From: a bacterium
GTDB lineage: Bacteria > Bacillota > Bacilli > Lactobacillales > Streptococcaceae
Assembly: GCA_905221545.1 (NCBI GenBank)
Contig: CAJNDO010000007.1
Coordinates: 62,001 to 126,000 of the forward strand
Direction: 5' to 3'
Length of the DNA: 64,000 bases
The notes under the pieces: generated by a model
The model's input: the letters and a program-made list of their open reading frames with translations, nothing else
Databases searched by the model: none
What the model was told of the DNA's origin: nothing
Part shown: in pieces, positions 1 to 8,073 of the stretch
How positions within the stretch are numbered: position 1 is the stretch's first letter
Layout of the letters: every line of letters starts with the position of its first letter
Position numbers and translations under genes: made by a program

Positions 1-1969
1 TCAAAATTGCTTCTAGTTTTTCATCTTGTTTGGCACGCGCATGACCATCAACGACACGACCAATCGTACGTTTGATCATAGCCTGAATTTCAGGTGCCAA
101 GTCACGGTCTGCAGTGATGACGTCGTAACGTTGAGCGTAGATAATCTCACGTTGTTCACGCATGACATCATCGTATTGAAGGACTTGTTTACGAGTATCG
201 TAGTTATTCCCTTCGACACGTTTTTGCGCCGCTTCAACCTGACGTGTCAACATACGAGACTCAATGGCCTCTTCAGACATATTCAAGCGTTCAAAGATTC
301 CCTTCAAGCGTTCAGAACCAAAACGTTTCATCAAATCATCTTCAAGAGAGAGGTAGAATTGTGACTCACCTGGGTCTCCTTGACGACCTGAACGTCCACG
401 AAGCTGGTTATCGATACGACGGCTTTCATGGCGTTCTGTACCAATAACACAAAGTCCACCCAATTCGCGAACCCCTTCACCAAGCTTGATGTCTGTACCA
501 CGACCGGCCATGTTAGTCGCAATGGTAACAGCACCACGTTGACCAGCATTCATGATGATTTGGGCTTCTTTATAGTGATTTTTGGCATTCAAAACTTCGT
601 GAGGAACGCCAGCAGCGACCAATTTCTTAGAAATATAGTCACTAGTTTCCACCGCTACTGTACCAACCAAGACAGGCTGACCCTTTTGGTAACGAGCCTT
701 AACGTCTTCGACAACCGCCTTAAACTTAGCCTCGATACTTGCATAAAGAAGGTCTGAGTGGTCAATACGTTGAACAGGACGGTTTGTTGGGATTGGAATA
801 ACACGAATGTTGTAAATTTCACGGAATTCTTCTTCCTCAGTCTTACCTGTACCCGTCATACCAGACAATTTCTTGTACATACGGAAAAGATTTTGGTAAG
901 TGATTGAGGCAGAAGTCTTGGTCTCATCCTGGATTGGCACACCTTCTTTAGCTTCAATAGCTTGGTGCAAGCCATCAGAATAACGACGACCTTCCATAGT
1001 ACGACCTGTAAATTGATCGACAATCAAGATCTCTTGCTCTTCGCTCACCACATAGTCAATATCGAGGAGCATGATGTAGTTGGCACGAAGGGCATTATCG
1101 ATAAAGTGAGTCAAAGCCACGTTTTCGATATCATAGAGATTTTCAAGCTTGAAGTAGCTTTCAGCCTTGTCAATCCCTGAATCAGACAAACCAATAGTTT
1201 TAGACTGCACATCGATAATGTAGTCGTCTTTGTCCAAAGATTTCACATAGTGGTCTGCCATGTGGTACAACTGGCTTGTTTCAACTGCATTAGCTCCTGA
1301 TACAATCAATGGTGTACGGGCTTCGTCAATCAAGATAGAGTCAACCTCATCGACCAAGGCATAGTTGAGCGGACGTTGTACCATGTTTTCAGCACGGACG
1401 ACCATGTTGTCACGAAGGTAGTCAAACCCGATTTCTGAGTTGGTTGAGTAAGTGATATCACACTCATAGGCTTCTTTTTTCTCCATTGGAGATTTGGCAG
1501 CCAAGTTAATCCCTACTGACAAACCAAGCCAAGAGTACAATTCACCCATCTCAGTCGCGTCACGCTCTGATAGGTATTCATTGACCGTAACTACGTGGAC
1601 CCCTTTACCTGAAAGGGCATTGAGGTATACTGGCATGGTCGCAGTCAAGGTTTTCCCTTCCCCTGTACGCATTTCTGGCACGTCACCATGATGAAGAACA
1701 ATTCCCCCCATGACCTGAACCTTATATGGGAAGAGACCTAGGACACGTTTAGCACCCTCACGGACAACCGCAAATGCTTCATAAAGCAACGAATCCAGTG
1801 ATTCTCCATTTTGATAACGTTCTTTAAATTCAACTGTTTTTGCTTTCAGTTGGTCATCTGTCAAAGCAGCCATTTGGTCTTCGTATTTGAAAACCTTGTC
1901 AGCCATCTTTTCCAGACGACGGATTTCTCCTTTATCATTTTCGATAATTGTTTTTAAAATATTAGCCAT
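1..1969 (-). CDS. secA: Preprotein translocase ATPase SecA (C-terminus beyond window)
   Basis: SecA drives export of unfolded preproteins through the SecYEG channel using ATP at the inner face of the membrane. The 656 residues visible contain the SecA start ([15 protein letters not shown]), the nucleotide-binding motif MRTGEGKT in the first DEAD domain, the [11 protein letters not shown]alker B region, the preprotein cross-linking domain, [11 protein letters not shown], and the second helicase domain with [11 protein letters not shown] and [15 protein letters not shown]. Streptococcal SecA is about 837 residues, so the rest of the helical scaffold and the metal-binding tail lie before base 1. 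The start codon is the ATG at 1969 with AAGGAAAAAC upstream. It could in principle be an accessory SecA2, but the close match to the housekeeping motif set and the lack of accessory-Sec neighbours favour SecA1. Confidence 0.96.
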   Translation of the reverse strand, partial: MANILKTIIENDKGEIRRLEKMADKVFKYEDQMAALTDDQLKAKTVEFKERYQNGESLDSLLYEAFAVVREGAKRVLGLFPYKVQVMGGIVLHHGDVPEMRTGEGKTLTATMPVYLNALSGKGVHVVTVNEYLSERDATEMGELYSWLGLSVGINLAAKSPMEKKEAYECDITYSTNSEIGFDYLRDNMVVRAENMVQRPLNYALVDEVDSILIDEARTPLIVSGANAVETSQLYHMADHYVKSLDKDDYIIDVQSKTIGLSDSGIDKAESYFKLENLYDIENVALTHFIDNALRANYIMLLDIDYVVSEEQEILIVDQFTGRTMEGRRYSDGLHQAIEAKEGVPIQDETKTSASITYQNLFRMYKKLSGMTGTGKTEEEEFREIYNIRVIPIPTNRPVQRIDHSDLLYASIEAKFKAVVEDVKARYQKGQPVLVGTVAVETSDYISKKLVAAGVPHEVLNAKNHYKEAQIIMNAGQRGAVTIATNMAGRGTDIKLGEGVRELGGLCVIGTERHESRRIDNQLRGRSGRQGDPGESQFYLSLEDDLMKRFGSERLKGIFERLNMSEEAIESRMLTRQVEAAQKRVEGNNYDTRKQVLQYDDVMREQREIIYAQRYDVITADRDLAPEIQAMIKRTIGRVVDGHARAKQDEKLEAIL

Positions 1970-2014
1970 GTTTTTCCTTACTTTAAATTCCGAATATTTT
2001 AGAATGTTCTTTTA

Positions 2015-2043
2015 ATTTTAGCACAATTACTGATTATTTTCAA
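2015..2043 (-). promoter_or_regulatory. secA promoter
   Basis: On the minus strand TTGAAA (2043-2038) and TAAAAT (2020-2015) are separated by exactly 17 bases, about 45 bases before the secA start. This is a good match to a housekeeping sigma-A promoter. Confidence 0.65.
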
Positions 2044-2059
2044 GGAAGAATCCCCATTT

Positions 2060-2097
2060 TGAAAAGGAAAAAGAGGCTAGTTTCCAAGCTAACCTCT
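2060..2097 (-). terminator. Intrinsic terminator of the ABC cassette
   Basis: Reading the minus strand, AGAGGTTAG and CTAGCCTCT form a 9-bp hairpin (one G-U pair) followed by TTTTTCCTTTTC. It lies just after the 95-aa membrane gene, so it would end the transcript coming from the Rgg-linked cassette before it reaches secA. Confidence 0.7.
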
Positions 2098-2114
2098 CTG
2101 ACTTTTATGATACT

Positions 2115-2402
2115 TTAATTGCCAAAAATCGGCAAAATCGCAAATAGGATAAATAGATTAATCCAAAGAGAAAAACAGCAGATCAATCCAAAAACAAAGA
2201 GACTGACTTTCTTGGACAGCAAGGCCATCAAAATAGACAGAATACCAAAAACTAGCAAGACTTTCTGTATGCTGAAGAGGTCAATCTTTCCCCCCAGAAT
2301 CGGACTGCCCCAAGGAAGAAAGAAGAAAGCAATCCAGATCAACAGGACTAAACCAATATAGACCTTGGAATAGCGTGTAATAAATGATTTTAGATGTCCC
2401 AT
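2115..2402 (-). CDS. Small membrane protein, last gene of the Rgg-linked cassette
   Basis: I do not recognise this 95-residue protein. After a short basic N-terminus (MGHLKSFITRYSK) it shows three hydrophobic stretches, roughly residues 14-32, 44-61 and 66-92, so it is probably a three-pass membrane protein. It starts 10 bases after the ABC ATPase stop and is followed by a terminator, so it is probably the last gene of that transcript. In bacteriocin-like loci small multi-pass proteins in this position are often self-protection factors. That role is inferred from context only. Confidence 0.6.
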   Translation of the reverse strand: MGHLKSFITRYSKVYIGLVLLIWIAFFFLPWGSPILGGKIDLFSIQKVLLVFGILSILMALLSKKVSLFVFGLICCFSLWINLFILFAILPIFGN

Positions 2403-2412
2403 AAGCTACCTC

Positions 2413-3063
2413 CTAAGCTTGTATATCTTTTGAATACTGTATATGCCCATTTTCGACAAATAATACCTCTGTACAAAGATCTGAAATATCTTCCGATATG
2501 TGCGAAGTCAGGATAACCAAACCATTTTCTTTTTTCAGATAAGATAAAATGACCTGTTTTGTCAACCTCACACTCTTCTCATCCAAAGCATTCATAGGTT
2601 CATCGAGAAAGAGTATAGATGGTTCGGCAATAAAGGCTTGAATCAAGGCCATTTTTTGCTTCGTTCCTAAGGATAAATGACGGTACTCAACGTCTTCAAA
2701 TTCCTTTAAATCATAATATTGGATCCAATCGGCAATTCTTTTTTCAGTAATTTCAGATGAAAAATACCTTAACAATCGCAAATTTTCTCTCAGAGATAAA
2801 TGAGATAAAAACTCGACTTTTTCAATTAAAATCCCTGCATCCTGAATATAATGATTTTTTATCCCGTAGACTTTCCCGTCTTGAAGAACTTTTCCTTTAT
2901 CAAGCTTAATATAACCAGCAAGTATCTTTAAAAGAACTGTCTTACCAGATCCATTATCACCTTTAAGACCGTAAATATTTCCTGATTGAAAGACCAGATT
3001 TAACTCATTTAAAATAGGTCTTTTCCCGTAATTTTTCTGTCCATTTATAATTTCAAGTCTCAT
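2413..3063 (-). CDS. ABC transporter ATP-binding protein (Rgg-linked cassette)
   Basis: A 216-residue stand-alone ATPase of an ABC transporter. Walker A is GDNGSGKT (about residues 35-42), the signature is LSLGTKQK (the second Gly of LSGGQ is kept, the first replaced), Walker B with catalytic Glu is ILFLDEP, and the H-loop is LTSHIS. It follows two small polytopic proteins by 3 bases, so the three genes almost certainly make one transporter. The type, a single small ATPase with separate permeases, is that of ABC-2-like exporters used for bacteriocin export or immunity. The substrate is unknown. The secreted 130-aa protein encoded first in the operon is the obvious candidate. Confidence 0.9.
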   Translation of the reverse strand: MRLEIINGQKNYGKRPILNELNLVFQSGNIYGLKGDNGSGKTVLLKILAGYIKLDKGKVLQDGKVYGIKNHYIQDAGILIEKVEFLSHLSLRENLRLLRYFSSEITEKRIADWIQYYDLKEFEDVEYRHLSLGTKQKMALIQAFIAEPSILFLDEPMNALDEKSVRLTKQVILSYLKKENGLVILTSHISEDISDLCTEVLFVENGHIQYSKDIQA

Positions 3064-3066
3064 CGT

Positions 3067-3726
3067 TTATCCTTTCTTAAACGACTCTTCTAACCGACTA
3101 ACAATCAAAAGAACTAATAGAATTAAGAGTCCTAAATATACTGTTACAATATGATCCATCATCCATTCTTGCCCCACAAATGCTAAAAAGTATAGAAAAA
3201 ACGAAAAGCCAGCGCCTACACTAATAAGTGCTATCAGATAAGACAGTAACAAATACAACATCATTAACTGAGCAAGTAAAAATAAGAGAGCAACTGTTTT
3301 AAAATGAATTCCTAGAGGAAGTAAACCAAGAAACCAGACAAACAAATCTTGAGTAAAAAATTTAGAAATAAGAACCAATCGTTTCCTTGTATAATCGAAA
3401 AAGGAGGTCGATCGATAGCGGATCAAGTGATGGTAATGGTCTGCCAAATCACTTTCAAGTAAAATGACAGAGAGCCATCCTACCATGAAAAGCGAAAGGT
3501 TTAACAAGAGTTTGGGGATTTCTAAATTCGCTTCAGAATAGTCATTATAGGAAAAGATTGAAATCAATTCCCTCTTGAAAAAGAGAAAAACATCCTGCTT
3601 TTGAACCGCTGTTGACAATAGATAGTTAATCAAAATCATCATCAAAACTATACGAAGTAGTAAAACGATTTTTCTCTTTAGCCAAATATTGTTAAAATTC
3701 TTAAACATTATCTTCATATTTTTCAA
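3067..3726 (-). CDS. Polytopic membrane protein, probable ABC permease subunit
   Basis: A 219-residue integral membrane protein with about five to six hydrophobic segments (for example residues 22-42, 78-92, 128-180 and 195-208) and a basic cytoplasmic start (MKNMKIMFKNFNNIWLKRK). It overlaps the upstream permease gene by 26 bases and ends 3 bases before the ATPase, which implies translational coupling. I recognise no family motif. The pairing with a second membrane protein and one ATPase suggests a heterodimeric permease. The gene is A+T-rich compared with the der and dna genes that follow on the right, as expected of an accessory cassette. Confidence 0.75.
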   Translation of the reverse strand: MKNMKIMFKNFNNIWLKRKIVLLLRIVLMMILINYLLSTAVQKQDVFLFFKRELISIFSYNDYSEANLEIPKLLLNLSLFMVGWLSVILLESDLADHYHHLIRYRSTSFFDYTRKRLVLISKFFTQDLFVWFLGLLPLGIHFKTVALLFLLAQLMMLYLLLSYLIALISVGAGFSFFLYFLAFVGQEWMMDHIVTVYLGLLILLVLLIVSRLEESFKKG

Positions 3727-4492
3727 GCACCATATAAGATACGATGTAAAGGATATAAGGAGTAAAGAGTTTCATCAAACTTACATCTCCATAGCTAGAT
3801 TGCATCAAACTCGTCATAGGAACCATATAGTATGGCAAGATACTATAGAGTAACATAGAACCAAGCCAAAGAAACATCAAATAGGCGATTGCTGAACGAG
3901 TTACATTCCCTAAATAATCAACTATTTTTAAAAAATAGACCGTATTGATGAAGATACCGATTAGAAGGACACCTATAAAAAACAGATAACTTTTTATCTC
4001 TCCATCCAAGAGCCTTTGTAAACTACTTCCATCAGAAAATAGAGAATTCCATTCCAGAGGCGAAAAAGTCCCAAAGAAATAGGTTATGATTGCAATTATC
4101 AGCACAGTCACTAAATATATCACACAAGGGATACTTGCAAGTTGAAAAGTCAACTTTCTTTTTAACCGTTGATAACTTACTTCTCTTCCAATACTCAATC
4201 GTAAAACTTTATTTTTCAGCTGAATATATTGAAAACCTAGCAAAGAAATGATAATTGGAATAATAAATGATTGATAAAAACCTAAATTGAACTGGAGAAT
4301 ACGAAAATCTAAAGCTGATTTTAATAAGTCATTTTTAATTGCTTGTCCATCGAATTTGGCTAGGTCAGGTGCATGAATATCAAAAAAGAAATAAGTCATC
4401 AAAAAATCACGATAAACCAAAGCAAGAAAAATCAAAGTAAGCAAGACATAAACAAATTTATTCCTTGCCAAAGTTAAGAGAGGAATCTTCAT
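3701..4492 (-). CDS. Polytopic membrane protein, probable ABC permease subunit
   Basis: A 263-residue integral membrane protein. The start MKIPLLTLARNKFVYVLLTLIFLALVY-like segment carries the first transmembrane helix after a basic stretch. Further hydrophobic stretches lie near residues 72-90, 117-142, 170-190, 205-225 and 240-256, giving about six spans, the size of an ABC-2-type permease. It begins 21 bases after the secreted-protein gene and its end overlaps the next permease by 26 bases. It probably pairs with that protein and the ATPase. No sequence feature fixes the substrate or direction. Confidence 0.75.
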   Translation of the reverse strand: MKIPLLTLARNKFVYVLLTLIFLALVYRDFLMTYFFFDIHAPDLAKFDGQAIKNDLLKSALDFRILQFNLGFYQSFIIPIIISLLGFQYIQLKNKVLRLSIGREVSYQRLKRKLTFQLASIPCVIYLVTVLIIAIITYFFGTFSPLEWNSLFSDGSSLQRLLDGEIKSYLFFIGVLLIGIFINTVYFLKIVDYLGNVTRSAIAYLMFLWLGSMLLYSILPYYMVPMTSLMQSSYGDVSLMKLFTPYILYIVSYMVLEKYEDNV

Positions 4493-4513
4493 AAATTATA
4501 CCTACTTTACGAA

Positions 4514-4906
4514 TTAATTTGGTGACCAACTACCTGAAATGGAAGCTGATAAATCCCACCAATTTTGTCTTGCCATATCTGCTGCATAGACATAGCCAAC
4601 CGTTGCCCAATTCCCATGAGTTGAACGAGTACCACAGGTTGTTAACGATTCTCCACTACGAGCTTCTCCGTTAGAATTTACTATACGATGCTTAACAGTC
4701 ATGGGATGTAAATTTCTACAAGGATTTAAGTTCATGATATATTCCGCACCTTCATTTTCTTTGGTCAAATAACCTGTTCTCTTATAACTGGTAGTAATAA
4801 CAAAATTACTAAAAGCACCTATCTGATTTGCTTCTACGAAAGTAGTTCCAACAGCACTTATCATTAAAACAGGAATAACCATTTTCAATAATTTCTTAGT
4901 TTTCAT
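4514..4906 (-). CDS. Secreted bacteriocin-like protein with signal peptide
   Basis: This 130-residue protein starts with a clear signal peptide: basic MKTKKLLK, a hydrophobic core near residues 9-20 and likely cleavage after VEA (residue 26). The mature part of about 104 residues has two Cys (in NPCRN and TTCGT) that could form a disulfide, is rich in Gly, Ser, Asn and aromatic residues, and ends ASISGSWSPN. The size, Sec signal and neighbouring ABC genes resemble secreted bacteriocin-like families such as lactococcin 972 or DUF2712, but I see no firm family match. It is the first large gene downstream of the Trp-rich peptide gene, with GAAAGGAAA before the start. It is either the effector of this system or a secreted cofactor. 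Confidence 0.75.
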   Translation of the reverse strand: MKTKKLLKMVIPVLMISAVGTTFVEANQIGAFSNFVITTSYKRTGYLTKENEGAEYIMNLNPCRNLHPMTVKHRIVNSNGEARSGESLTTCGTRSTHGNWATVGYVYAADMARQNWWDLSASISGSWSPN

Positions 4907-4971
4907 TTTTTCTGTTTCCTTTCATTTTTTATTCAAGAAGATTCCTTATAACTTCTATTTTAAATATAGAC

Positions 4972-4995
4972 TTATTCTAAACGATGGTATATCAT
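4972..4995 (-). CDS. Seven-codon mini-ORF with a strong ribosome binding site
   Basis: On the minus strand a very good Shine-Dalgarno (AAAGGAGG) lies 7 bases before ATG at 4995, which opens only MIYHRLE before TAA. It lies between the Trp-rich peptide gene and the secreted-protein gene. It could be a leader peptide, a relic start, or a translation-coupled regulator. The strong ribosome site is the only evidence that it is translated. Confidence 0.3.
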   Translation of the reverse strand: MIYHRLE

Positions 4996-5037
4996 ACAAA
5001 TTCCTCCTTTACTTACTATGTATAGACTCTAATTTTT

Positions 5038-5148
5038 TTATCCCCAAAACCACGTTTCAAACCAGATAAGTTGAATCCAACTCCAAATCAAAGATATAAT
5101 AAATCCAGAGTTTTTCGGTAAATTCTTCAAATATCTTTTAAATCCCAT
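5038..5148 (-). CDS. Trp-rich 36-aa peptide, candidate Rgg pheromone precursor
   Basis: ATG at 5148 is preceded on the minus strand by AAAGGAGG with a 9-base spacer. It opens 36 codons ending in TAA at 5038. The N-terminus MGFKRYLKNLPKN is strongly basic, followed by a hydrophobic run, and the C-terminus IWFETWFWG is packed with Trp (six in the last 15 residues). That layout, a short basic and hydrophobic precursor with the active end at the C-terminus and encoded beside an Rgg regulator, is that of SHP, ComS and RtgS type pheromones, which are processed and re-imported by the Ami permease to bind the Rgg. The gene diverges from the regulator at 5243 and precedes the ABC cassette. The pheromone role is inferred. 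Confidence 0.72.
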   Translation of the reverse strand: MGFKRYLKNLPKNSGFIISLIWSWIQLIWFETWFWG

Positions 5149-5170
5149 GACTTTTTTCCTCCTTTTTTGA

Positions 5171-5215
5171 TATAATAATACCACCTTTTTCTACGTTTTT
5201 TATAAATGTAGAAAA
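5171..5215. promoter_or_regulatory. Divergent promoter region with 12-bp inverted repeat
   Basis: Bases 5187-5198 (TTTTCTACGTTT) and 5204-5215 (AAATGTAGAAAA) form an inverted repeat matching at 11 of 12 positions around a 5-base centre. On the plus strand TATAAT (5171-5176) could serve the regulator. On the minus strand TATTAT (5180-5175) lies 6 bases beyond the repeat, so the repeat covers the -35 zone of the peptide promoter. This is where an activating Rgg protein would be expected to bind. Confidence 0.65.
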
Positions 5216-5242
5216 TATTCACATTTGCCTAGGAGGACCAAT

Positions 5243-6094
5243 ATGAGATGGGATTATGGACAAATTTTTAAAGAAATTCGAAAGTCAAAAGGATTGACCC
5301 AACAAGATGTATGTGGACAAGTCATACATCGAACAACTCTAACAAATATTGAACACGGTAAAGTTATTCCCAGTTTTGAAAACATGGTATTTCTTCTTGA
5401 ACAAATTGATATGAGCTTAGCAGAATTCAAGTATATATGCAACGAATACCATCCTAGTGAAAGGCGAGATATTATTGTAGAGAGCCAAAATCCGTCTACT
5501 TTTCAAGATACTAGAAAAATTGTTGAACTCACTGAGAAGTGTCAAAAATATCTTAAGACACATCACGATGTTCCTATTCAAAATATCTATCGTCATACAA
5601 AAATTGTCACAGAGTTACGAACTAAAGGATTCAAAAACAACCACGTCTTGAAAGATTTGTATGAAGAAATTTGGGACTATCTTGAACCTATGGATACATG
5701 GTACATTAGTGATTTGAAATTGCTTGGAACCATTCTCTTTTTCTTTCCTTCTGAAAATCTTCCCCTTCTTATTGATAGAATTATGAAAACCATCGAAAAA
5801 TATAAATATTTCCGAGAAACAAAAGTATTTTTATCATCTTTTTTAGCTAATCTCTCTACTGTATATTTTCAACATCATTTACTCAAAGAATGTGAAACAA
5901 TCACCCTACAACTTTTGGTATTAGCAGAAGAATTAAAAATATATGATATTCTTGGATTTTCTCAAGTACGCTTGGGAATACTGCAACATAACTCCGATTT
6001 GATTGATAAAGGAATAACTTTATTACGACTAACCAAAGAAGAGGCATTAGTTAAATTACTCGAAAAAGAAATTAATGATTTTTCAAACCAATAA
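5243..6094 (+). CDS. Rgg/GadR/MutR family transcriptional regulator
   Basis: A 283-residue regulator. The N-terminal helix-turn-helix (about residues 7-60; IRKSKGLTQQDVCGQV, then TLTNIEHGKVIPSFENM) is of the XRE type. The rest is the all-helical repeat domain of about 220 residues typical of peptide-binding Rgg proteins, and the length matches the family (about 280-300). I chose the ATG at 5243 because AGGAGG lies 6 bases before it; an upstream TTG at 5225 has no ribosome site. It is divergent from a Trp-rich peptide gene and an ABC/secreted-protein cassette, with an inverted repeat between. It probably senses that peptide and switches the cassette. Confidence 0.88.
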   Translation: MRWDYGQIFKEIRKSKGLTQQDVCGQVIHRTTLTNIEHGKVIPSFENMVFLLEQIDMSLAEFKYICNEYHPSERRDIIVESQNPSTFQDTRKIVELTEKCQKYLKTHHDVPIQNIYRHTKIVTELRTKGFKNNHVLKDLYEEIWDYLEPMDTWYISDLKLLGTILFFFPSENLPLLIDRIMKTIEKYKYFRETKVFLSSFLANLSTVYFQHHLLKECETITLQLLVLAEELKIYDILGFSQVRLGILQHNSDLIDKGITLLRLTKEEALVKLLEKEINDFSNQ

Positions 6095-6264
6095 TTTGTA
6101 ATAACTCTCATCATTTTATTATAGCAAATCGAAATAGAATGCGAACGAATCAATTAGGGAATCTAAAGCATTTTATTCCAATGTTTTATAAGTTGCATTG
6201 TATTATTTCATATTCAATCCACTATACAAGATGAATATTTCTCTCAAGTTTCATAATCAAAATA

Positions 6265-6317
6265 AAAACGACTGTATCTATAGCCGCATAAATAAATCAT
6301 AGATATAGTCATTTTTT
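6265..6317. terminator. Bidirectional terminator between convergent genes
   Basis: GACTGTATCTAT (6270-6281) and ATAGATATAGTC (6299-6310) pair with one mismatch. The hairpin is followed by TTTTTT on the plus strand and by GTTTTTATTTT on the minus strand, so it can end both the rgg transcript and that of the converging membrane gene. Confidence 0.7.
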
Positions 6318-6333
6318 AGTTCCTACCCTTTTC

Positions 6334-6669
6334 TTAATTCACACCTTTAGATTTCCCTAACTCCCGTCTCAAGCGAAACATTTTTTTGAAACAGGAATAA
6401 GTTGACCTATTCAGACCAATAGCTAGCAGAATAAAAAGAAACCAAATGCCCCATAACTTGATGTCTGTCAAATTTCTCAAGACGATATTGAAAAACAGAA
6501 CTGAAACAACTGTCCAAGCAAGGCTAAACAGAGCATAGAGGGGGATGTAAAACCAGTAAAAATAGTAAAATATTGGGAAAAACTTACTCTCTCTATTGCC
6601 CTTTTCAATCCAGTTATCAAAATAAAAGTAAGGTGCTAAAAGCAAGAATTTAAACAAATGTTCCATCAT
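6334..6669 (-). CDS. Hypothetical membrane protein
   Basis: I do not recognise this 111-residue protein. It has a long hydrophobic, aromatic-rich stretch around residues 34-62 (FYYFYWFYIPLYALFSLAW) and a second near 70-90 (LWGIWFLFILLAIGL), then a basic tail (KKMFRLRRELGKSKGVN), so it is probably a two- or three-pass inner-membrane protein with a cytoplasmic C-terminus. I chose the ATG at 6669 because GAGG lies 5 bases upstream; a second ATG follows directly. It lies 80 bases downstream of der on the same strand and may share its transcript. Confidence 0.55.
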   Translation of the reverse strand: MMEHLFKFLLLAPYFYFDNWIEKGNRESKFFPIFYYFYWFYIPLYALFSLAWTVVSVLFFNIVLRNLTDIKLWGIWFLFILLAIGLNRSTYSCFKKMFRLRRELGKSKGVN

Positions 6670-6749
6670 CAACACCTCACTTTGATAGCGTTTTCTTTAC
6701 CTTCATTCTATCAAAAAAATCTGGAAATGTCATTCCAGATTCTGCTTTT

Positions 6750-8060
6750 TTATTTGCGTTTTCTTGCAATAAGATGGATTGGGGTTCCCTCAAAGACGAA
6801 GGCCTTACGGATTTGATTTTCCAAGAAACGCAGGTAAGAAAAGTGCATGAGTTCTTCTTCATTGACAAAGATGACAAAGGTTGGTGGTTTGGTTGCCACT
6901 TGGGTCGCATAGAAAATCTTAAGGCGTTTTCCTTTGTCTGTTGGTGTTGGGTTGATGGCAATAGCATCCATAATCACATCGTTCAAGACGGCTGATGGGA
7001 TACGTGTGTTTTGACTCTCGCTGATTTGCTTGATCATCTCAGGCAGTTTATGAAGACGTTGCTTGGTCAAGGCTGATACAAAGATAATCGGTGCGTAAGG
7101 CAGGTATTGGAACTGCTCACGGATATCTTCTTCCCAGTTTTTCATAGTGTGGTTGTCTTTTTCAAGCGTATCCCACTTATTAACAACGATAATCATCCCT
7201 TTACCAGCTTCATGGGCAAATCCTGCGATACGCTTGTCGTATTCACGGATACCTTCTTCCGCATTGATGACCATCAAGACCACATCCGAGCGGTCAATAG
7301 CACGCATGGCACGCATGACAGAGTATTTCTCGGTATTTTCATAAACCTTACCAGACTTACGCATACCAGCCGTATCAATCATGGTAAACTCTTGACCATC
7401 TGTATCCGTAAAGTGGGTATCAATAGCGTCACGCGTTGTTCCAGCAACTGGACTAGCAATAACACGGTCTTCTCCCAAGATAGCATTGATCAAGCTTGAT
7501 TTTCCGACGTTAGGACGACCAATCAGGCTAAACTTAATGACATCTGGATTTTCTTCTTCATATTCATTTGGAAGATTTTCTACGATTGCGTCTAGCACAT
7601 CCCCTGTACCGATACCATGGACAGATGAGATAGGCAGTGGTTCACCCAAACCGAGAGCATAGAAATCATAGATATCATTACGCATCTCAGGGTTGTCCAC
7701 CTTGTTAACTGCAAGGATAACTGGTTTATGAGTTTTATAAAGCTTACGGGCTACGTATTCGTCCGCATCGGTAATCCCTTCCTTACCAGACACGACAAAG
7801 ACGATAACATCGGCTTCTTCCATGGCAATTTCTGCCTGGTGCTTGATTTGTTCCATGAAAGGAGCATCGACATCATCGATTCCTCCTGTATCAATCATGC
7901 TAAAAGAGCGATTGAGCCACTCACCCGTCGCATAGATACGGTCACGTGTCACTCCTTCGACATCTTCTACAATGGAGATTCGCTCACCAGCGATCCGATT
8001 AAATAGGGTTGATTTCCCAACATTGGGACGGCCTACAATGGCAATAGTTGGTAGGGCCAT
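6750..8060 (-). CDS. der: Ribosome biogenesis GTPase Der
   Basis: Der (EngA) is an essential GTPase with two G domains that matures the 50S ribosomal subunit. The 436 residues show both domains. The first P-loop GRPNVGKST is near residue 9, with DTGG and NKVD motifs. The second P-loop GRPNVGKSS is near residue 182, with DTAG and NKWD. A C-terminal KH-like domain ends HLIARKRK. The length is that of the family. It starts 13 bases before the nitroreductase stop region and heads the right-hand part of a conserved minus-strand cluster with dnaI, dnaB and nrdR. Confidence 0.97.
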
Positions 8061-8073
8061 AATTTCTCACTTT

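Noticed and set aside
4514..4906. Calling the secreted protein lactococcin 972
   Set aside because: Size and secretion fit, but the conserved His/Tyr/Trp pattern of that family is not visible, so only a bacteriocin-like label is given.
5225..5242. Upstream TTG start for the Rgg regulator
   Set aside because: The AGGAGG ribosome site lies between this TTG and the ATG at 5243, so translation should begin at 5243.
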